Below, piece by piece: positions 35,269 through 44,899 of a DNA stretch of 64,000 nt (the first letter of the stretch is position 1; the number at the start of each line of letters is the position of its first letter). Below the pieces are notes generated by a model. It was not told the origin of the DNA. It did not search any database and worked only from the letters and a program-made list of their open reading frames with translations. The DNA is from Symbiobacterium terraclitae (GTDB lineage Bacteria; Bacillota; Sulfobacillia; Symbiobacteriales; Symbiobacteriaceae). The position numbers were made by a program, and so were the translations under genes. The stretch covers positions 62,001-126,000 of the forward strand of contig NZ_JAGGLG010000007.1 in the NCBI RefSeq assembly GCF_017874315.1, in the 5' to 3' direction.

Positions 35269-36239
35269 TTGGCTTCACCTCCTTCTGCGGGATTCCACTC
35301 GGCTATGCGCACACGGGGCAACACGGCCTCCACCGCGCCGCCTGTGCATACCTGCGTTCCGTCGAGGCCCGCCGTGGCGGTGCCCGCCGCGGTGGCCAGC
35401 CGGAGCGCATCCGGCAGGGACAGGCCCCGGCTGAGCGCCACGGCGAAGCCGGCCACCATCGAGTCGCCGGCGCCCACGGTGCTGCCCGGGCGGATGTCGG
35501 GGGGCGTCGCCCACCACGACTGCCGGCCGGTCACCAGCGCCGCGCCGTCTGCGCCGCTGGAGACCACCACCACCTCAGGGCCCTCCGCCAGGAGCTGACG
35601 GGCGCCCTGCACCACGGCATCGGGGGTCTTCAGGCGGCGGCCCAGCAGGCGCTCGGTCTCGGCGAGGTTCGGCTTGATGAGGGTGGGATGGGCGGCCAGC
35701 GCAGCGCGCATCGGCTCGCCGTCGGTGTCCAGGATGGTCGGCACCCCGGCCCGGCGCGCGAGGGCGATGAGGTCCCGGTAGACGGTGACGGGGACGCCCG
35801 CCGGCAGGCTGCCGGCCAGGACCAGCACCGCCGTCTCCGGCAGCAGCTGCTCCACCAGGGCGACGAGTTCCTGCACCCGCTGCTCCGACACCGTAAAGCC
35901 GCTCTCGTTCAGCTCGGTCAGCTGCCCGGTGGCCGGCTCGATGATCTTGAGGTTGACTCGGGTCTCGCCGGGGACCATCAGGAACCGATGAGCCACCTGC
36001 TCCTGCGTGAGGCTCCTGAGGATGAGGTCCGCGTTCTCCTCGCCCAGGAAGCCGAGGACCTGCACGGGGGCGCCCAGGGCCCGCGCGACCCGGGCGACGT
36101 TGATCCCCTTGCCCCCGGGGTCCATGCGGACCGCGGCCACCCGGTTGGTGGCGCCGGCGGTGAACCCGGGGACCAGCAGGGTGCGGTCGATGGCTGGGTT
36201 GAGGGCGACGGCTGTGATGGTCTTCAACGTTGTATGCAT
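35265..36239 (-). CDS. fruK: 1-phosphofructokinase
   Basis: A 324-aa PfkB-family kinase of the 1-phosphofructokinase/tagatose-6-P kinase type. It has ALNPAIDRTL at the N-terminus, the sugar-phosphate loop DPGGKGINVARVA near residue 40, IKPNLAETERLLG and the catalytic GAGDSMVAGF near residue 255. It converts fructose-1-phosphate to fructose-1,6-bisphosphate with ATP. It lies 5 bp after fruR and overlaps the IIA gene. Confidence 0.93.
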   Translation of the reverse strand: MHTTLKTITAVALNPAIDRTLLVPGFTAGATNRVAAVRMDPGGKGINVARVARALGAPVQVLGFLGEENADLILRSLTQEQVAHRFLMVPGETRVNLKIIEPATGQLTELNESGFTVSEQRVQELVALVEQLLPETAVLVLAGSLPAGVPVTVYRDLIALARRAGVPTILDTDGEPMRAALAAHPTLIKPNLAETERLLGRRLKTPDAVVQGARQLLAEGPEVVVVSSGADGAALVTGRQSWWATPPDIRPGSTVGAGDSMVAGFAVALSRGLSLPDALRLATAAGTATAGLDGTQVCTGGAVEAVLPRVRIAEWNPAEGGEAK

Positions 36240-36244
36240 CCCCT

Positions 36245-37009
36245 TTACTCGGCGGTGAGCACCTGAACGCCCCGGGCCACCAGTTCGGCGGCGAAGCGCT
36301 GGTCCATCCCCCGGTCGCTGATCAGCATATGCATGCCGGCCACGGGGGCGACAGTGGCGAAGGCGACGCGCCCGACCTTCGAGCTGTCGGCCACCACCAC
36401 GACCTTGCGGGCAGAGGCGATCATCCGCCGCTTGACGGACGCCTCGGCCGGCGTGGGCGTGGTGAGCCCCCGCTCGAGGTCGATGCCGTTGGTGCCGAGG
36501 AACACCATGTCGACGTTGACCTGCTCCAGGGCCTGCTCGGCCAGCGGGCCCACCAGGGCCAGGGTGTTGCCCCTGACCGATCCGCCCGTGACGATCACCT
36601 CGACGCCGGGGGCATCCGCCAGCTCGGCGGCGATGGGATAGGCGTTGGTCACCACCGTCAGGTTGCGGCGGTCCTTGAGCAGCCGGGCGATCTCCAGCGT
36701 GGTCGTGCCGGCATCCAGGATGATCGAGGCCCCGTCGTGCACCATGCCCGCAGCCACCCGGGCGATGGCCACCTTCTCCGCCCGGTTCTGGTCGGTCTTC
36801 TCGAAGTAGCTGGGCTCCTCGCGGGTGGGGTCCGCCGGGACGGCGCCGCCGTGCGTCCGCTCCAAGAGGCCCTCGCGCTCCAGCTCCCGCAGGTCCCGCC
36901 GGATGGTCGACTCCGACACGCCGAAGGCCTGGCTGAGGTCCTGCACGGTGACGGATGCGCCGCTGCGTACCCGCTCGAGGATGCGACGCTTGCGCTCTTC
37001 CGGGAACAT
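36245..37009 (-). CDS. fruR: DeoR-family transcriptional regulator of fructose operon
   Basis: About 254 aa with a DeoR helix-turn-helix (VTVQDLSQAFGVSESTIRRD, then LRELEREGLLERTHGGAV) and a C-terminal sugar-phosphate sensor domain (DAGTTTLEIA, TNAYPIA, GGSVRGNT, FLGTNGIDLERGLTTP). In this family fructose-1-phosphate normally releases the repressor. ATG 37009 has AGGA at suitable distance; ATG 37027 lacks a ribosome site. First gene of the fru operon and likely autoregulated through the repeats just upstream. Confidence 0.88.
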   Translation of the reverse strand: MFPEERKRRILERVRSGASVTVQDLSQAFGVSESTIRRDLRELEREGLLERTHGGAVPADPTREEPSYFEKTDQNRAEKVAIARVAAGMVHDGASIILDAGTTTLEIARLLKDRRNLTVVTNAYPIAAELADAPGVEVIVTGGSVRGNTLALVGPLAEQALEQVNVDMVFLGTNGIDLERGLTTPTPAEASVKRRMIASARKVVVVADSSKVGRVAFATVAPVAGMHMLISDRGMDQRFAAELVARGVQVLTAE

Positions 37010-37039
37010 CCGATCACGTCCTGTCATGTAATCGTGGCT

Positions 37040-37066
37040 GTTTGTGCTCGTTTATGCTCGGTTTTG
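37040..37066 (-). promoter_or_regulatory. direct-repeat operator for FruR
   Basis: On the minus strand GAGCATAAAC and GAGCACAAAC are 10-bp-spaced direct repeats, with a degenerate CTCAAAACC just before them. They lie between the -10 box and the fruR start, the usual layout for DeoR-type repression. Confidence 0.65.
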
Positions 37067-37095
37067 AGTATAGGCGATCGCGGGTGATCAGTCAA
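37067..37095 (-). promoter_or_regulatory. sigma-A promoter of the fru operon
   Basis: TTGACT (37095-37090), a 17-bp spacer and TATACT (37072-37067) read towards fruR. It is the best housekeeping promoter in the window. Confidence 0.8.
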
Positions 37096-37135
37096 TACGG
37101 AAAACGGGCGGTAAGCAGGTCTGGTGAGGTCCGGA

Positions 37136-37186
37136 AGAGGAGAGGACCCCGACTCCCTGGTGCGTGGAGTGGGGTCCTCTTCGCTG
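37136..37186. terminator. strong hairpin upstream of the PLD gene
   Basis: GAGAGGACCCC-GACTCC pairs with GGAGT-GGGGTCCTCTTC around a 7-nt loop. No intact gene ends before it on the plus strand, so it may be a leftover terminator or shield the PLD gene from fru promoter activity. Confidence 0.6.
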
Positions 37187-37350
37187 CCCATCGCTGAGGA
37201 GACCGCTATCCGGTTGCCAGTCATGGCTGGTTCTGGTCCGGCCGAAGCAGATCTGCTGGATGCACCGGGAGGACTTAGGGCTCAAGTAATTGAACAATAG
37301 ACCAGACAACTATAGATGATCCGACGGGTCATCGAGGAGAGGAGCAAGAC

Positions 37351-38046
37351 GTGGCCAAGTTCCTCAACACAACCGCAACGAACTACTACCTGGAAGAGCT
37401 GATCAAGAAGGCCCAGGAGCGGCTGATTTTGATCAGTCCGTATCTGAAGTTCAACGACCGGGTTAAGGAGCTTCTGGCGGACAAAGACCGCATGAAGATC
37501 GACGTCCGGATCGTGTACGGAAAGACTGAACTGGCGCCGCAGGAGATGAACTGGCTTCGTTCCATGGAGTTCGTGCGGACCTTCTTCTGCCAGAACCTCC
37601 ATGCGAAGTGCTACCTCAACGAGCAGGCGGCCATCATCACATCGATGAACTTGTACGAGTTCAGCCAGATCAACAACAACGAGATGGGGGTCTACATTCA
37701 GAGAGACGTGGACCCCGAGCTTTACCGCGACACGTATGAGGAGGCCCTGCGGCTGATCAGGGTCAGTGAAACAGTCCAGTTCGATGGCACCGACGGCGAG
37801 GAACCGGACTCGTCGGACGCTGTCAGGGACGAGCAAGGCTACGACAAGCTGACGACGTCGAAACTCGCCCGGGAACGCGGACTTCGCACAGGAGAGCTGG
37901 TCGAGCTGCTAATCGCGAAGAGCTGGCTTACCAAGGACGGTGACAAAGTCAGGCTCACCGACGAAGGAAAACGGGCCGGCGGTCAGTTCATGTTCTCCAA
38001 GAAGCACGGCCCGTACTTTCTCTGGCCAAAGGACATCCAACTGTAG
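37351..38046 (+). CDS. phospholipase D-like domain protein with C-terminal helix-turn-helix
   Basis: A 231-aa protein. The N-terminal ~140 residues form one PLD/HKD unit: LILISPYLKFND, then LHAKCYLN (H84, K86) and N100 in ITSMNLYEFSQ, followed by NNEMG. The C-terminal part (SKLARERGLRTGELVELLI, AKSWLTKDG, KVRLTDEGKRAGG) looks like a winged helix. Single-HKD proteins can act as dimeric nucleases (as BfiI or Nuc) or phosphodiesterases. GTG 37351 follows GAGGAGAGG. With the Mrr-type nuclease gene next door it may form a small nucleic-acid defence pair; this is inferred. Confidence 0.7.
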   Translation: MAKFLNTTATNYYLEELIKKAQERLILISPYLKFNDRVKELLADKDRMKIDVRIVYGKTELAPQEMNWLRSMEFVRTFFCQNLHAKCYLNEQAAIITSMNLYEFSQINNNEMGVYIQRDVDPELYRDTYEEALRLIRVSETVQFDGTDGEEPDSSDAVRDEQGYDKLTTSKLARERGLRTGELVELLIAKSWLTKDGDKVRLTDEGKRAGGQFMFSKKHGPYFLWPKDIQL

Positions 38047-38153
38047 TCAAGGCCCTTCGAGGGCGTCACCCTGCTACCCGGGCCTGGTGGCCATGCCAGC
38101 AGGCGCACCCTGGGGCAGCCGGCTCTTCAAAGGTGACATGGAGTGACCGACCG

Positions 38154-38669
38154 ATGGCAAGCAGCATAAGAGCAGTCCTGGACATCTGGTGGATCACGTT
38201 CGTCTTGTTCGTGCCCATCGCGCTTGTGTCATTCGTGCTCTCGCTGCTGACTCCGCGGAGCAGAAAGGCGCGCGCCAGGTTGCGACCTGCCCGGGAAATG
38301 GCCCAGTTGGACCGGATGTCCGGTGAGGAGTTCGAGCAGTTCCTCAGGGTGCTGTTCGAGCGCAAGGGCTTCAAGGTCGCACTCACGCCCGCCTCCGGAG
38401 ACTATGGCGTTGACCTGATTCTGACCCGCCCCGGGACGGGAGAGCGGATCGCCGTACAGGCCAAGCGATACGACCGCCGGAACTCCGTAGGCGTCCGGGC
38501 GGTTCAGGAGGTCTACTCGGGCAAGGACTACTATGATTGCGCCCGGGCCATCGTCGTCACTACCTCCTACTTCACAGAGAACGCCAAGGAGAGTGCGCGC
38601 AAGCTCGGCGTGTACCTCATCGACCGCGACCACCTTACAGAGGAGTTCCGTCAGGGGCGGGCGGGTTAA
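38154..38669 (+). CDS. membrane-anchored Mrr-type restriction endonuclease-like protein
   Basis: A 171-aa protein with an N-terminal hydrophobic segment (residues 9-32, ILDIWW-like to LLTP), a basic stop-transfer (RSRKARARLRPAR) and an Mrr_cat/PD-(D/E)xK domain: GEEFEQFLRVLFERKGF, GDYGVDLIL (D87), AVQAKRY (Q102, K104) and a final LIDRDHLTEE. The Mrr family cleaves modified DNA or acts in stress. ATG 38154 lies behind GGAGTG; the in-frame GTG at 38133 is a weaker start. It lies 107 bp after the PLD gene on the same strand. Confidence 0.75.
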   Translation: MASSIRAVLDIWWITFVLFVPIALVSFVLSLLTPRSRKARARLRPAREMAQLDRMSGEEFEQFLRVLFERKGFKVALTPASGDYGVDLILTRPGTGERIAVQAKRYDRRNSVGVRAVQEVYSGKDYYDCARAIVVTTSYFTENAKESARKLGVYLIDRDHLTEEFRQGRAG

Positions 38670-38752
38670 CGCCACCTCAGGGGCAGAGCGCGACCAGCGG
38701 GCTCCAGTTCTGCCCGGGCCGTCCCGCAGCGGCAGGCCCCTCAGGTGCCCCT

Positions 38753-39244
38753 CTACGAACTCGCCGACGCGCTTGAGGAGCTATCCAGGTGGAGCTGGTA
38801 GTAGACCATGGCCGCCAGCGCGGCCGCGACCAGGGAGGGCACGCCGTCGACCTGCAGGTTGCAGTCCTTGCCGACGAAGTCGCCGCCGATCCGACCGGTG
38901 AGGCGGCCACCTGCGGCGGTCAGCCGCAGGTCAGCGCCGGAGATGGTCCCGCCGATCCGGCCGGTGATCTGGTCGCCGGACTGCGCCAGCGCGATGTCCC
39001 AGCCGACGACCTCGCCTCCCATCCGTCCCCGGCCCTCATTCCCGCTGATTGCGAAGTAGAGATCCTTCCCGACGATCGCGCCGCCCCAGCGCCCGCGCAG
39101 GACCGCACCATCGAAGAAGAGGTTGACGTCCTTGCCCGTCAGGGCACCGCCGAAGCGCCCTCTGATGCCGCCGTTCTCATACGTAACGCGGATATCGTTG
39201 CCCGCCAGGGCGCCGCCGATGCGACCCTCAACAGATCCTGCCAT
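38753..39244 (-). CDS. glycine-rich GRxGGxxxGKD repeat protein
   Basis: A 163-aa protein made of about six imperfect ~22-residue repeats of the type GRxGG-x3-GKD-x2-L/F (EGRIGGALAGNDIRV, RGRFGGALTGKDVNL, RGRWGGAIVGKDLYF, RGRMGGEVVGWDIAL, TGRIGGTISGADLRL, TGRIGGDFVGKDCNL). A hydrophobic stretch (SLVAAALAAMVYYQL) and a Ser-rich tail follow. The periodicity suggests a beta-solenoid or stacked beta-hairpin. No signal peptide at the start; the C-terminal hydrophobic segment could anchor it. Function unknown and no named family recognised. Confidence 0.7.
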   Translation of the reverse strand: MAGSVEGRIGGALAGNDIRVTYENGGIRGRFGGALTGKDVNLFFDGAVLRGRWGGAIVGKDLYFAISGNEGRGRMGGEVVGWDIALAQSGDQITGRIGGTISGADLRLTAAGGRLTGRIGGDFVGKDCNLQVDGVPSLVAAALAAMVYYQLHLDSSSSASASS

Positions 39245-39648
39245 CCATCGTGCCCCCTCATGCCCACTGTCTGACTGGCCTCATCCCTTGCGGATAGCTT
39301 TCCGCCCAGTGCGGGCTGCTCCCCTGGAAGTGAGCCGCCTCGTCAGGCAGCAGGTTCGACCGCTTCCACTCGCCTGGCCGGCCGCGCTGGCCGCGAATGC
39401 GTACAGGGCCACGGCCGCCCCCAGTCCGCCGATGCCCGCACCGATGATGAATGTTGTCCGGGCGATGCCTCCCCCGCCACTTTGGTCCCGCTGCCCATTC
39501 CAAGGGTATGGGCGAGAGGAACGACCGAAGCACCCCCAGCGCCTCCTCGACGCGTGGGGGTGCTCTGTCTGATCTCCTGCCAGGTCAGCCGGATCACCAG
39601 GCGAGCGCCCCCTGAACGCCGGTGCTCGCCGCCGCTCGCGCCGCCAAC
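39245..39648. other. intergenic stretch with possible decayed small membrane-protein ORF
   Basis: Between the repeat protein and prkA there is no intact gene. On the minus strand a frame ending at TGA 39281-39283 encodes a good hydrophobic segment (TTFIIGAGIGGLGAAVALYAF) but has no start codon in its own frame. An ATG with MGSGTKVAGEASPG lies in a neighbouring frame just upstream, so a one-base frameshift in a small membrane-protein gene is possible. The prkA terminator hairpin lies at 39527-39566. Confidence 0.35.
39527..39566 (-). terminator. terminator after prkA
   Basis: AGCACCCCCACGCG / CGCTGGGGGTGCT stem on the minus strand, followed by TCGGTCGTTCCT. It lies about 80 bp past the prkA stop. 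Confidence 0.65.
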
Positions 39649-41544
<1,896 letters not shown>

Positions 41545-41624
41545 GGGTACCCTCCTCTCCCACACGCCCGCACCCTGTCAGCGGTTGGATTAAAGTATAT
41601 GAGCGAGGGCAGCCCCGGTGTCAC

Positions 41625-41655
41625 GAAAAAGGAGGGGGCCAGGCCCCCTCCCTCG
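41625..41655 (-). terminator. terminator of the HAD phosphatase gene
   Basis: GGAGGGGGCCTGGCCCCCTCC on the minus strand is followed by TTTTT (complement of 41625-41630). Confidence 0.85.
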
Positions 41656-42432
41656 CTATTCCGCCACCAGCCCGGCCACGCTCTCCAGCACGTAGTCCGG
41701 CTTCCACGGCGAGTGCTCCACCTGCTCCCGCCGGGTGACGCCCGTCAGCACCAGCGCCGTCGCCATGCCGGCCTCCCGTCCCATGCGCATGTCAGTCTCC
41801 AGCCGGTCGCCGACCATGATGCACTCGTCGGGGGTGAGCCCCAGCAGGTCCATGGCCTCCTGCACCGTGATGGGCGACGGCTTGCCGGTGATCAGCTCCA
41901 CCTTCTTGCCGGTGACGCCCTCCACCGCGCCGATCATCCCGCCCACGTCGGCCACCTCACCGCCCGGCACCGGGCAGGTGCGGTCGGGGTGCGTGGCGAT
42001 GAACCGTGCGCCGTTGCGGATGGCCTGCAGGGCGTCGTTCAGCTTCTTGTAGGTGAACTGCCGGTCCCACGAGACCACCACGTACTCGCAGGCCAGCGGG
42101 TCCGCCACCAGCTTGATGCCCCGCTTCCGCAGCTCCTCCGCCAGGGGCTCCTCGCCGATCAGGTAAACCCTGGCCCCCGGTGCGTGGCGGCTCAGGTAGC
42201 GGGCCATGATGATCGAGGAGTTGAGCACCTCCTCCACCGCCGCCTGGATGCCCAGGCGGTTCAGCTTGGCCGCGTAGCTGGCCGCCGGCTCGATGGGCTT
42301 GTTGGAGAGGAACGCCACCCTGGCCCCCCGCCGGCGCAGCTCCGCCAGCGTCTCGGGTGCGCCGGGGATGGCGTGGTCGCCGAGGTAGATGGTGCCGTCC
42401 AGGTCGAAGACGTAGCCCTTGTACTGCTTCAA
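41656..42432 (-). CDS. HAD-superfamily sugar phosphatase, NagD/AraL type
   Basis: A 258-aa HAD hydrolase of class IIA. Motif I FDLDGTIYLGD is near residue 10, motif II AFLSNKPIEP near 45, the C2 cap follows, motif III GKPSPITVQEAMD, and motif IV MVGDRLETDMRMG. The family dephosphorylates sugar phosphates and nucleotides in the cytosol. The start TTG 42432 (MKQYKGYVFDLDGT) is preferred because AGGGGG lies 8 nt upstream; the TTG at 42441 abuts it. It is divergent from the UDP-sugar dehydrogenase gene. Confidence 0.88.
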   Translation of the reverse strand: MKQYKGYVFDLDGTIYLGDHAIPGAPETLAELRRRGARVAFLSNKPIEPAASYAAKLNRLGIQAAVEEVLNSSIIMARYLSRHAPGARVYLIGEEPLAEELRKRGIKLVADPLACEYVVVSWDRQFTYKKLNDALQAIRNGARFIATHPDRTCPVPGGEVADVGGMIGAVEGVTGKKVELITGKPSPITVQEAMDLLGLTPDECIMVGDRLETDMRMGREAGMATALVLTGVTRREQVEHSPWKPDYVLESVAGLVAE

Positions 42433-42498
42433 ATGACGCAACCCCCTGTGAGCTTTGCGCTTTGCACAGGTTCGCTAAGGCCGGATGAACTCCTGCGC

Positions 42499-42507
42499 CA
42501 TAGGATA
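42499..42507 (+). promoter_or_regulatory. sigma-K-like -10 box
   Basis: CATAGGATA matches the sigma-K -10 consensus CATAnnnTA, 31 bp before the TTG start of the UDP-sugar dehydrogenase gene. No AC-type -35 lies at the expected distance, so confidence is limited. Confidence 0.4.
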
Positions 42508-42537
42508 CACAGAACAATCGAACCGGGGGGGAGCGTC

Positions 42538-43896
42538 TTGCCAATCGCCGTAGCCGGAGCGGGCTATGTGGGCCTGACCACTGCAGCCTGCCTTTGCGAA
42601 CTGGGCCACCAGGTCACGCTCCTGGAAATCGACGTCGAACGAGTGGCCAGACTGAAGCGAGGCGAGAGCCCCATCTTCGAACCCGGGCTGGACGCCCTGC
42701 TCCAGCGACACCTGGGGCGGGCCCTCAAGGTGACCACCGACCTGAGCGAGGCGCTGGACGGCGCCGAGGTGCTGATCGCCTGCGTGGGCACCCCGCCCAC
42801 CGCCTCCGGCGCCCCGAACCTCTCGGCCCTCTGGCGCCTGCTCGGAGATCTGCGCCGGCAGAGACGGTCGGGCGAACTGACCGTCGTCGTCAAGTCCACC
42901 GTGCCCCCTGGGACGAACCGCCGGGCCCAGCAGCGGCTGGGTGCCGGCTTCGCCGTGGTATCGAACCCCGAGTTTCTGCGGGAGGGAACCGCCATCCACG
43001 ACTTCTTCCACCCCGACCGCATCGTCGTCGGCGCCGCGCAGCCCGCCGCCGCCCGGCAGGTGGCGGCGCTCTACCGGGGCATCGACGCGCCGGTGGTGGT
43101 CACGGGATGGGAGGAGGCGGAACTGATCAAGTATGCCAGCAACGCCTTCCTGGCCGTCAAGCTCTCGTTCACCAACGAGGTGGCGGCCGTGGCCGACAGC
43201 CTGGGCGCCGACGGCCTGACCGTGCTCAGGGGCGTGGGGCTGGACCGCCGCATCGGCCCGCACTTCCTGGCGCCCGGTCCCGGGTACGGCGGCTCCTGCC
43301 TGCCCAAGGACCTGGCCGCGCTGCGCTGGACCGCACGGCGGCGGCGGGTCCGCCTCGACCTCCTCCCCGCTGCCGAGCGGGCCAACCGGCGCCAGCGGCA
43401 GCGGGTGCTGGCGAAGCTGGGACCCGTGGCGGGGAAGCGCATCGCCGTCTGGGGCCTCGCCTTCAAGGCGGGCACCGACGACGTGCGGGAGTCGCCGGCC
43501 CTGGAGATCATCCCGGCGCTGCTGGCGCATGGGGCCCGGGTGGTCGCCCACGACCCCGAGGCCCGCCGCACCTTCGCAGCGGCCCTGACGGGCACGGGCG
43601 TGCAGCGGGAAGGCAGCGCCCCTGCCAGCACGGGGGTGCCGGCGCCTGGCGCCGGCCTGCCGGACGGGCTCACGTTGGTTGACGACATGTGGGAGGCGGC
43701 CAGGGGAGCCGACGCGCTGCTGGTGCTGACGGAGTGGCCGGAGTACGCCGCCGCCCCGCCGGAGGCGATCCGCACCGCCCTCGCAGGCGACCTCGTCGTG
43801 GACGCCCGGAACCTCTTCGACCCCGAGGTGATGGCGACAGCCGGCCTGCGCTACCGGGGCGTCGGGCGGGACCGGGGGTTCCACCCTCCCGCCTAG
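42538..43896 (+). CDS. UDP-glucose/GDP-mannose dehydrogenase family protein
   Basis: A 452-aa NAD-dependent nucleotide-sugar dehydrogenase. An N-terminal Rossmann motif VAGAGYVGLTT is followed by STVPPGT, NPEFLREG (E145), KYASNAFLAVK, the catalytic Cys in GYGGSCLPKD (C254) and FKAGTDDVRESP. It oxidises UDP-glucose to UDP-glucuronate in two steps (UDP-glucose is the commonest substrate). A TTG start at 42538 follows GGGGGGAG; the frame runs open far upstream, but that part is antisense to prkA and the HAD gene. It heads the spore-surface sugar island. Confidence 0.88.
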   Translation: MPIAVAGAGYVGLTTAACLCELGHQVTLLEIDVERVARLKRGESPIFEPGLDALLQRHLGRALKVTTDLSEALDGAEVLIACVGTPPTASGAPNLSALWRLLGDLRRQRRSGELTVVVKSTVPPGTNRRAQQRLGAGFAVVSNPEFLREGTAIHDFFHPDRIVVGAAQPAAARQVAALYRGIDAPVVVTGWEEAELIKYASNAFLAVKLSFTNEVAAVADSLGADGLTVLRGVGLDRRIGPHFLAPGPGYGGSCLPKDLAALRWTARRRRVRLDLLPAAERANRRQRQRVLAKLGPVAGKRIAVWGLAFKAGTDDVRESPALEIIPALLAHGARVVAHDPEARRTFAAALTGTGVQREGSAPASTGVPAPGAGLPDGLTLVDDMWEAARGADALLVLTEWPEYAAAPPEAIRTALAGDLVVDARNLFDPEVMATAGLRYRGVGRDRGFHPPA

Positions 43897-44006
43897 CCGG
43901 GTGGGCCCTGGTCACCCCAGCGCCACCAGACCATGCTGCCGGTCAGCCGACGCGGGCGGCACCCCGGCGCCACCGGGTTCTGCGGCTGGCCGGCTGATGC
44001 CACAAG

Positions 44007-44043
44007 AGAACCCCGAGGGCTGAACCCCTCGGGGTTTTGCTTA
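44007..44043 (+). terminator. rho-independent terminator
   Basis: AACCCCGAGGG / CCCTCGGGGTT stem, followed by TTGCTTAT. It serves the dehydrogenase gene and possibly the acidic protein gene from the other side. Confidence 0.85.
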
Positions 44044-44099
44044 TACATCATTACACTTACCTGCCTGACATCGCCGGAACCGCTGCCCGAGCCGCCGTC

Positions 44100-44876
44100 C
44101 TAGGCGTCGGAGTCACCGCCCGATCCGTCGGCCTCCTCGTCGCCGGAGCCGCCATCCGAGCCATCAGCCTCGGCGTCGGCGTCGTCACCCGAGCCGTCGC
44201 CCTCGGCGTCAGCGTCGTCGCCCGAGCCGTCACCCTCGGCGTCGGCGTCGTCACCCGAGCCGTCGCCCTCGGCGTCAGCGTCGTCGCCCGACCCTTCGCC
44301 CTCGGCGTCAGCGTCGTCGCCTGATCCCTCGCCCTCGGCGTCAGCGTCGTCGCCCGAGCCGTCGCCCTCGGCATCGGCCTCGTCGCCCGAGCCGTCGCCC
44401 TCGGCGTCGGCCTCGTCGCCCGAGCCGTCGCCCTCGGCGTCGGCCTCGCCGCCCGAGTCGTCGCCCTCAGCGTCGGCGTCGTCGCCCGAGCCGTCGGCCT
44501 CGGCGTCAGCATCGTCGCCCGAGCCGTCGCCCTCGGCGTCGGCGTCATAGCCCGAACCGTCCTCCTCGTCGCCGGAACCGCCGCCCGAACCATCCTCCTC
44601 ATCGCCGTAGGAGCCGCTGCCCGAACCGTCCTCCTCGTCGCCGTAGGAGCCGCTGCCCGAACCGTCCTCCTCGTCGCCGTAGGAGCCGCTGCCCGAACCG
44701 TCACCCGAACCGCCCGAGCCGTCGCCCGAGCCGGCGTCCTCGTCACCCTCGCCATCACCGGTGGCCTGCAGCAGGTGAGCCCGGACCGGCTCCTCAGCAT
44801 AGAGTGAATCCATATCCAGCTTCTCTTCCTCGACCACTTCCAGCAGGCGATCAGCCAGGTTCTCGAACTGCGTCAT
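44100..44876 (-). CDS. highly acidic Ser-Gly-Asp repeat protein, candidate spore-coat substrate
   Basis: A 258-aa protein. About 35 ordinary residues (MTQFENLADRLLEVVEEEKL) are followed by tandem low-complexity repeats: first DGSGSGSYGDEE-type 12-mers, then about 13 copies of GDGSGDDADAE-type 11-mers (33 bp). It is strongly negative, with regularly spaced Ser followed by Asp/Glu. ATG 44876 follows GGAGGG. It is divergent from a CotH gene, with 17-23 bp between starts. In B. subtilis the Ser-rich repeat coat proteins CotG/CotB lie next to CotH, which phosphorylates them, so a similar substrate role is inferred. No sequence homology to CotG is claimed. Confidence 0.7.
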   Translation of the reverse strand: MTQFENLADRLLEVVEEEKLDMDSLYAEEPVRAHLLQATGDGEGDEDAGSGDGSGGSGDGSGSGSYGDEEDGSGSGSYGDEEDGSGSGSYGDEEDGSGGGSGDEEDGSGYDADAEGDGSGDDADAEADGSGDDADAEGDDSGGEADAEGDGSGDEADAEGDGSGDEADAEGDGSGDDADAEGEGSGDDADAEGEGSGDDADAEGDGSGDDADAEGDGSGDDADAEGDGSGDDADAEADGSDGGSGDEEADGSGGDSDA

Positions 44877-44899
44877 GCTCCCATCCCTCCGAGGTGGTT

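Noticed and set aside
42538-43896. Capsule (vegetative) polysaccharide assignment for the sugar genes
   Set aside because: No flippase, polymerase or chain-length regulator genes nearby, while spore-coat families surround the cluster; spore surface fits better.
44037-44324. Plus-strand ORF of repeated Gly-Val-Ala residues opposite the acidic protein gene
   Set aside because: It mirrors the 33-bp repeats; the minus strand has the start, ribosome site and coat-locus context.
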